The notes under the pieces are model-generated. The model was not told the origin of the DNA. It was given only the letters and a program-made list of their open reading frames with translations, and made no database searches. The position numbers were made by a program, and so were the translations under genes. Positions 60,911 through 64,000 of a stretch of DNA of 64,000 nucleotides are shown piece after piece (positions within the stretch are counted from its first letter, which is position 1; every line of letters starts with the position of its first letter). This DNA comes from Allomyces arbusculus. Its lineage: Eukaryota > Blastocladiomycota > Blastocladiomycetes > Blastocladiales > Blastocladiaceae. The DNA lies in NCBI GenBank assembly GCA_027604705.1, contig JADHYV010000012.1:1-64000 (forward strand). The letters run 5' to 3'.

Positions 60911-63098
60911 ATGCCGACCGTCAACGACGCAGGCCCGCCAAGCACGGCAACAGCGGCTTCTGCCCCACTAGTGCCGCCTGCACAGCCCACCGTGTCGCCG
61001 AGGACCGAATTCCAGATTACCATTGACACTCAGCGCCGGCAAGCCGAGGGATCAGCGCACACGCACTCTGACGATGCCGCTTGCCAAGCTCCCACCGCAA
61101 CATCGCCGAATGGATCCGCTAGCAGCCTCACCAAGTCGCCGCGCCATCGCAAGAGCCCTACAAAGCGCTCGCGGAGCCCGAAAGATGAGGGAACTCATTT
61201 GGGCCGCAAGCAGCTCGTCGGCACGATTGATCAGCTTCAACAAGTCGCGCAAAAGGGTATGTGTTACTGCGCTTCGCTGTTTGCGCCCTTGACAGTATAT
61301 TCCCTCTTACGGTGGTTTTTGTGTAGCCTACGACGAAGTCGCCAATCTCAAGGAGCGGATTGCCGAACTTGAAAAGACCAATCATGTTTTGCAGGAGCAG
61401 GTGCGTCCGTACGCGCGTAATCCCTCTCTGTCTCCGCTCTCGCTCACGGTCGTCGTAACGTTGTTTTTGTAGTCCGTGCATCAGCAGCGGCAAAACGACG
61501 ATTTGCTAGAGCGGTTGAAGAAGCGCGAAACGGCCCTCGACACAATCTCGAGTGGTGCGCGCTCTGCACTTTGTCCACCCCGCAAACCTAAGCCTCGCTC
61601 ATTCCCCCTCCCCCCCCCCCCGCCCCCCTCCCCCGAATACTGGTTTCGTAGCGGTCAAGAAAGCCGTCTCGCAGTTCCGCTCGCTGCAAGCCAAGTATGC
61701 AACCGAAATCCAGCGTCGCACGCTCGCCGAATCGCGGCTCGAAGTCGCGCTCGCTCGACTCTGCGTGCTCGAGGAAGCCAACGATCTTGAACGCCAGTTT
61801 GTCCAGTCCGTCACCGGCACGCCCTCGCCTCCGCGGTTCGCTCCACTTGACGCGCCGAGAAGCGCACCGACGGCTGGCCGGCCGGCTGCTTTTGCCGAAC
61901 TCAAGCGCGCGCGGTCCCGGTCTCGGTCGCCACTGCGGCCTGTGAAAATGCCAGATGCGGGTTTGGGTTCGCCACGCGCGGGAGCATCGGCGCTGTCACC
62001 GGTCGAGTCGGAGGAGATTCGGTCGGATTTGCGCCGGCACTTTGCTGAGCTGTTGCATTTACAAGTGCGTGCTCGCTGGTGGGCCGCTTTGCTGTTTTGC
62101 TGTTTTGCTCGCGAACTGACCATGCTCATGTTACTTTGCAGGATCAAGCGATTTTGGCGCACTCTCCCGCGCCCACCCCGCGCGCGACCCGCAAGCGCTC
62201 GTCATCGCGCACGCGGGTACCGGTTGCCGAACCGAGCGGGCGGGCGGCGGCACCAGCAGCTATAGCTCCAAAACCGTTCTTGGCCAAGGGCCCACGTCCG
62301 ATCTCGTTGCAGTCGCTCACGACCATGGGTACAAGTCTTGATCTTGCACGGTGCAATCAAATCCGACACTGATTCGTTTTTCATGGTAGAACACGAGCTC
62401 GACAACATCATTTCCGCCCTGACCCCAAGTCATCCGAACCACGACCCGCGAGCTACAGCATCCGCTCCCGGGACCGCTCACGTCGACCTCGACGACGTGG
62501 ATCTCGACAATTTGGATCTCGAGACGGCCGACGTGAATCGGCTGACCATGATCCTGGTCCGTGGTTGCTCCCACTTTCGCTGAACACAGTTATATATTCC
62601 CCGCTGACACTCTCCACCCCACAGAACCACGTCTCGAAAGACCTTCAGCGCCGTGGGCAACAGTGGGCCCGCACGGCACCAATTTGGCACCCGCCTGCAT
62701 CGGCCACCACTCGCGAACCCGACCGCGTGCGCACGCCGTCCCCGATCCGTAGCGCCCCGCCCACCGAAACGACGAATGAAACAATCTACACCGGCTCAAC
62801 CGCGCGCCGGCGCGCCGGAAGCTCTCTCACATCCCCCTCTGTGCACCAAGCCCTCTCGACGGGCAGTGCATTCGGCACGGGCAGTGCGCTTGGGTCGACC
62901 CGCACGCCGCAGATGCCGACTGCATCGACCAAGTCGTTGGCACCCAGTTCGTTGCGCTCCAACGAGGTAGTGCCATCATCGCGTGGTGGGCGGCCGTTGC
63001 CGAGTGCCGTGTCGACCAAGTTGACGGGCGTGCCGAGGCTAGATGACTTGTACGATGATTTGGAGGTGGAGTTATTGAGCTCGACGGATTACTATTAG
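60911..63098 (+). CDS. Coiled-coil protein, unidentified
   Basis: The exons are 60911-61256, 61327-61400, 61473-61554, 61652-62064, 62142-62328, 62390-62556 and 62625-63098, giving 580 residues. The N-terminal 90 residues are disordered, with basic SPRHRKSPTKRSRSPKD. A coiled coil of about 130 residues spans four exons (TIDQLQQVAQK, AYDEVANLKERIAELEKTNH, QNDDLLERLKKRETALDTIS, KKAVSQFRSLQAKYATEIQR, VALARLCVLEEANDLER). It is followed by Ser/Arg and Pro-rich linkers, an acidic DLDDVDLDNLDLETADV segment and a Ser/Thr-rich tail ending LLSSTDYY. I do not recognise it. Shape and position beside RABL2 would suit a centrosomal or basal-body protein, which is inference. Confidence 0.75.
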
Positions 63099-63469
63099 AG
63101 GCCGAGAGACTGGTTTGGCATGAGAGGAAGGGGGCGGGGGTCGATTGCGACGTTCGGGATTCGGAGGATGCTGACGGCTGAACCACGATCAGATGGCACA
63201 AATAGACTAGTGGAAAATTCAGCTTGTGGCCCCGTTTCTGGAGGAATGTGGGAGAAGAAGCACGAGCGGTGGGGCGGCTCAGGTTGGGCTGTCATGACTG
63301 GACTCGGGGAATTAGAGATCTGGCCGAGAATTGCACATGCTCCGTGGGCGGATGGTGGGTGACAAAATAGACGGGCGCGCGTGTCAGCGACTTGAGCGAG
63401 ATATTGACTGACCTGGGTGAAACCGCAAGCGAGGGACTTGGAACAAAAAATAATGCATTGGTTATCTAA
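63099..63469. other. Convergent 3' region, no gene seen
   Basis: Between the stop of the coiled-coil gene (plus) and the stop of the ArsJ-like gene (minus). There are only short ORFs. Confidence 0.5.
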
Positions 63470-64000
63470 TCAAGACTGTCCGGGCGTATCCGACTTGCCT
63501 TCGACAACGAGCGCCTTGTCCTCGCAGTTCTCTGGATCCGCATTCGCCACCTGCTCAACGACCGGCGCATCCTGATGCTTGGCATCATCGGGATGCGCCA
63601 GGAACACGTTCACGGCATTGCTGACGACCAGGAACGCAACACTGCACCAGAGACACGTGCTCAGGTTGTAATTCGAGTACAAGTACCCCGACGCGAGCGT
63701 CCCAATCAATCGCCCCATGGCGTTGGCGCAATAGTAAATCCCCACATTGGCCGCAACCTTGTCGCGGTTCGAGTAGGCAACAATCAAGTAACTGTGCAGG
63801 CTCGACGCAACTGCGAAAAACGCGGCAAACAGGAGCAGCCCAATCACCAGGACGACTGACGTCGACACGACCGCGCCGTTCGTCGCGTAGAGAACGCCTG
63901 CGAGCACGCTCGACACAACCACGAGTGCGGCCAACGTTGGGAGCAAGGGGCGCGGCGAATGCGGGTCCATTCCGACGCGCTTCACGAGATGCGGCGCAGC
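63470..64000 (-). CDS. arsJ: ArsJ-type organoarsenical MFS exporter (C-terminal part)
   Basis: One open frame runs from the right edge to a stop at 63470, giving 177 codons of the C-terminal part. It has at least four membrane segments. The wording SSLHSYLIVAYSNRDKVAAN, VGIYYCANAMGRLIGTLASG and STCLWCSVAFLVVSNAV matches what I recall of bacterial ArsJ (SSLHSYLI, DVGFYYMANAxGRLxGT, ACLW). ArsJ exports 1-arseno-3-phosphoglycerate, made from arsenate by a partner glyceraldehyde-3-phosphate dehydrogenase, so it gives arsenate resistance. An acidic tail (EQVANADPENCEDKALVVEG) is added. The N-terminal half and any GAPDH partner lie outside the window. No intron occurs in this part. Confidence 0.82.
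   Translation of the reverse strand, partial: AAPHLVKRVGMDPHSPRPLLPTLAALVVVSSVLAGVLYATNGAVVSTSVVLVIGLLLFAAFFAVASSLHSYLIVAYSNRDKVAANVGIYYCANAMGRLIGTLASGYLYSNYNLSTCLWCSVAFLVVSNAVNVFLAHPDDAKHQDAPVVEQVANADPENCEDKALVVEGKSDTPGQS

Overview
The window looks like nuclear DNA of a GC-rich zoosporic (flagellated) fungus. Blastocladiomycota (Allomyces/Catenaria-like) is my best guess, by inference only. The genes are split by many short GT-AG introns (mostly 65-85 nt, often with GTACGT-type donors) and have GC-rich third codon positions. Two cilium-specific small GTPases (IFT27 and RABL2) sit beside ordinary opisthokont genes (TORC2 RICTOR, HSF, SRP54, NUP54, SLC25A38/Hem25). All exon models were built by hand from splice-site consensus, reading frame and remembered family sequences; none was checked by a search.

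Layout. 1-3.8 kb: a partial minus-strand membrane protein and an unidentified plus-strand gene ending in a low-complexity tail. 4.2-16.1 kb: a plus-strand run of cytochrome b5, a tandem-CBS (AMPK-gamma-like) protein, a patatin-type TAG lipase, ALDH7A1 and inositol monophosphatase. 16.3-18.2 kb: SRP54 (minus). 18.6-23.2 kb: gene-poor, with a decayed minus-strand coding remnant. 23.2-31.6 kb: HSF (plus) converging on a very long CDK12/CTK1-like kinase (minus). 32.4-39.1 kb: a compact cluster of PSMA6, SLC25A38, a Wss1/WLM protease, a small TPR protein and IFT27. 39.6-42.2 kb: a protein with the SPN-ankyrin core of animal SHANK scaffolds. 43-52 kb: an orphan gene, an Lnt-like membrane protein that has lost nitrilase catalytic residues, an MFS transporter and NUP54, all minus. 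52.8-63.1 kb: a FAD oxidoreductase, RICTOR (plus) overlapping RABL2 (minus) tail to tail, and a coiled-coil gene divergent from RABL2. 63.5-64 kb: the C-terminal part of an ArsJ-type organoarsenical exporter running off the edge.

Functional themes are the cilium (IFT27, RABL2, possibly the coiled-coil neighbour), nutrient and stress signalling (CBS protein, RICTOR, HSF), lipid and inositol metabolism (TAG lipase, IMPase), mitochondrial metabolism (ALDH7A1, SLC25A38) and core machinery (SRP54, proteasome alpha subunit, NUP54, CDK12). The strongest candidate for something little described is the SHANK-like gene at 39583-42150. After it come the catalytically degenerate Lnt-like protein and the ArsJ gene. 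I see no CRISPR array, rRNA or convincing tRNA.
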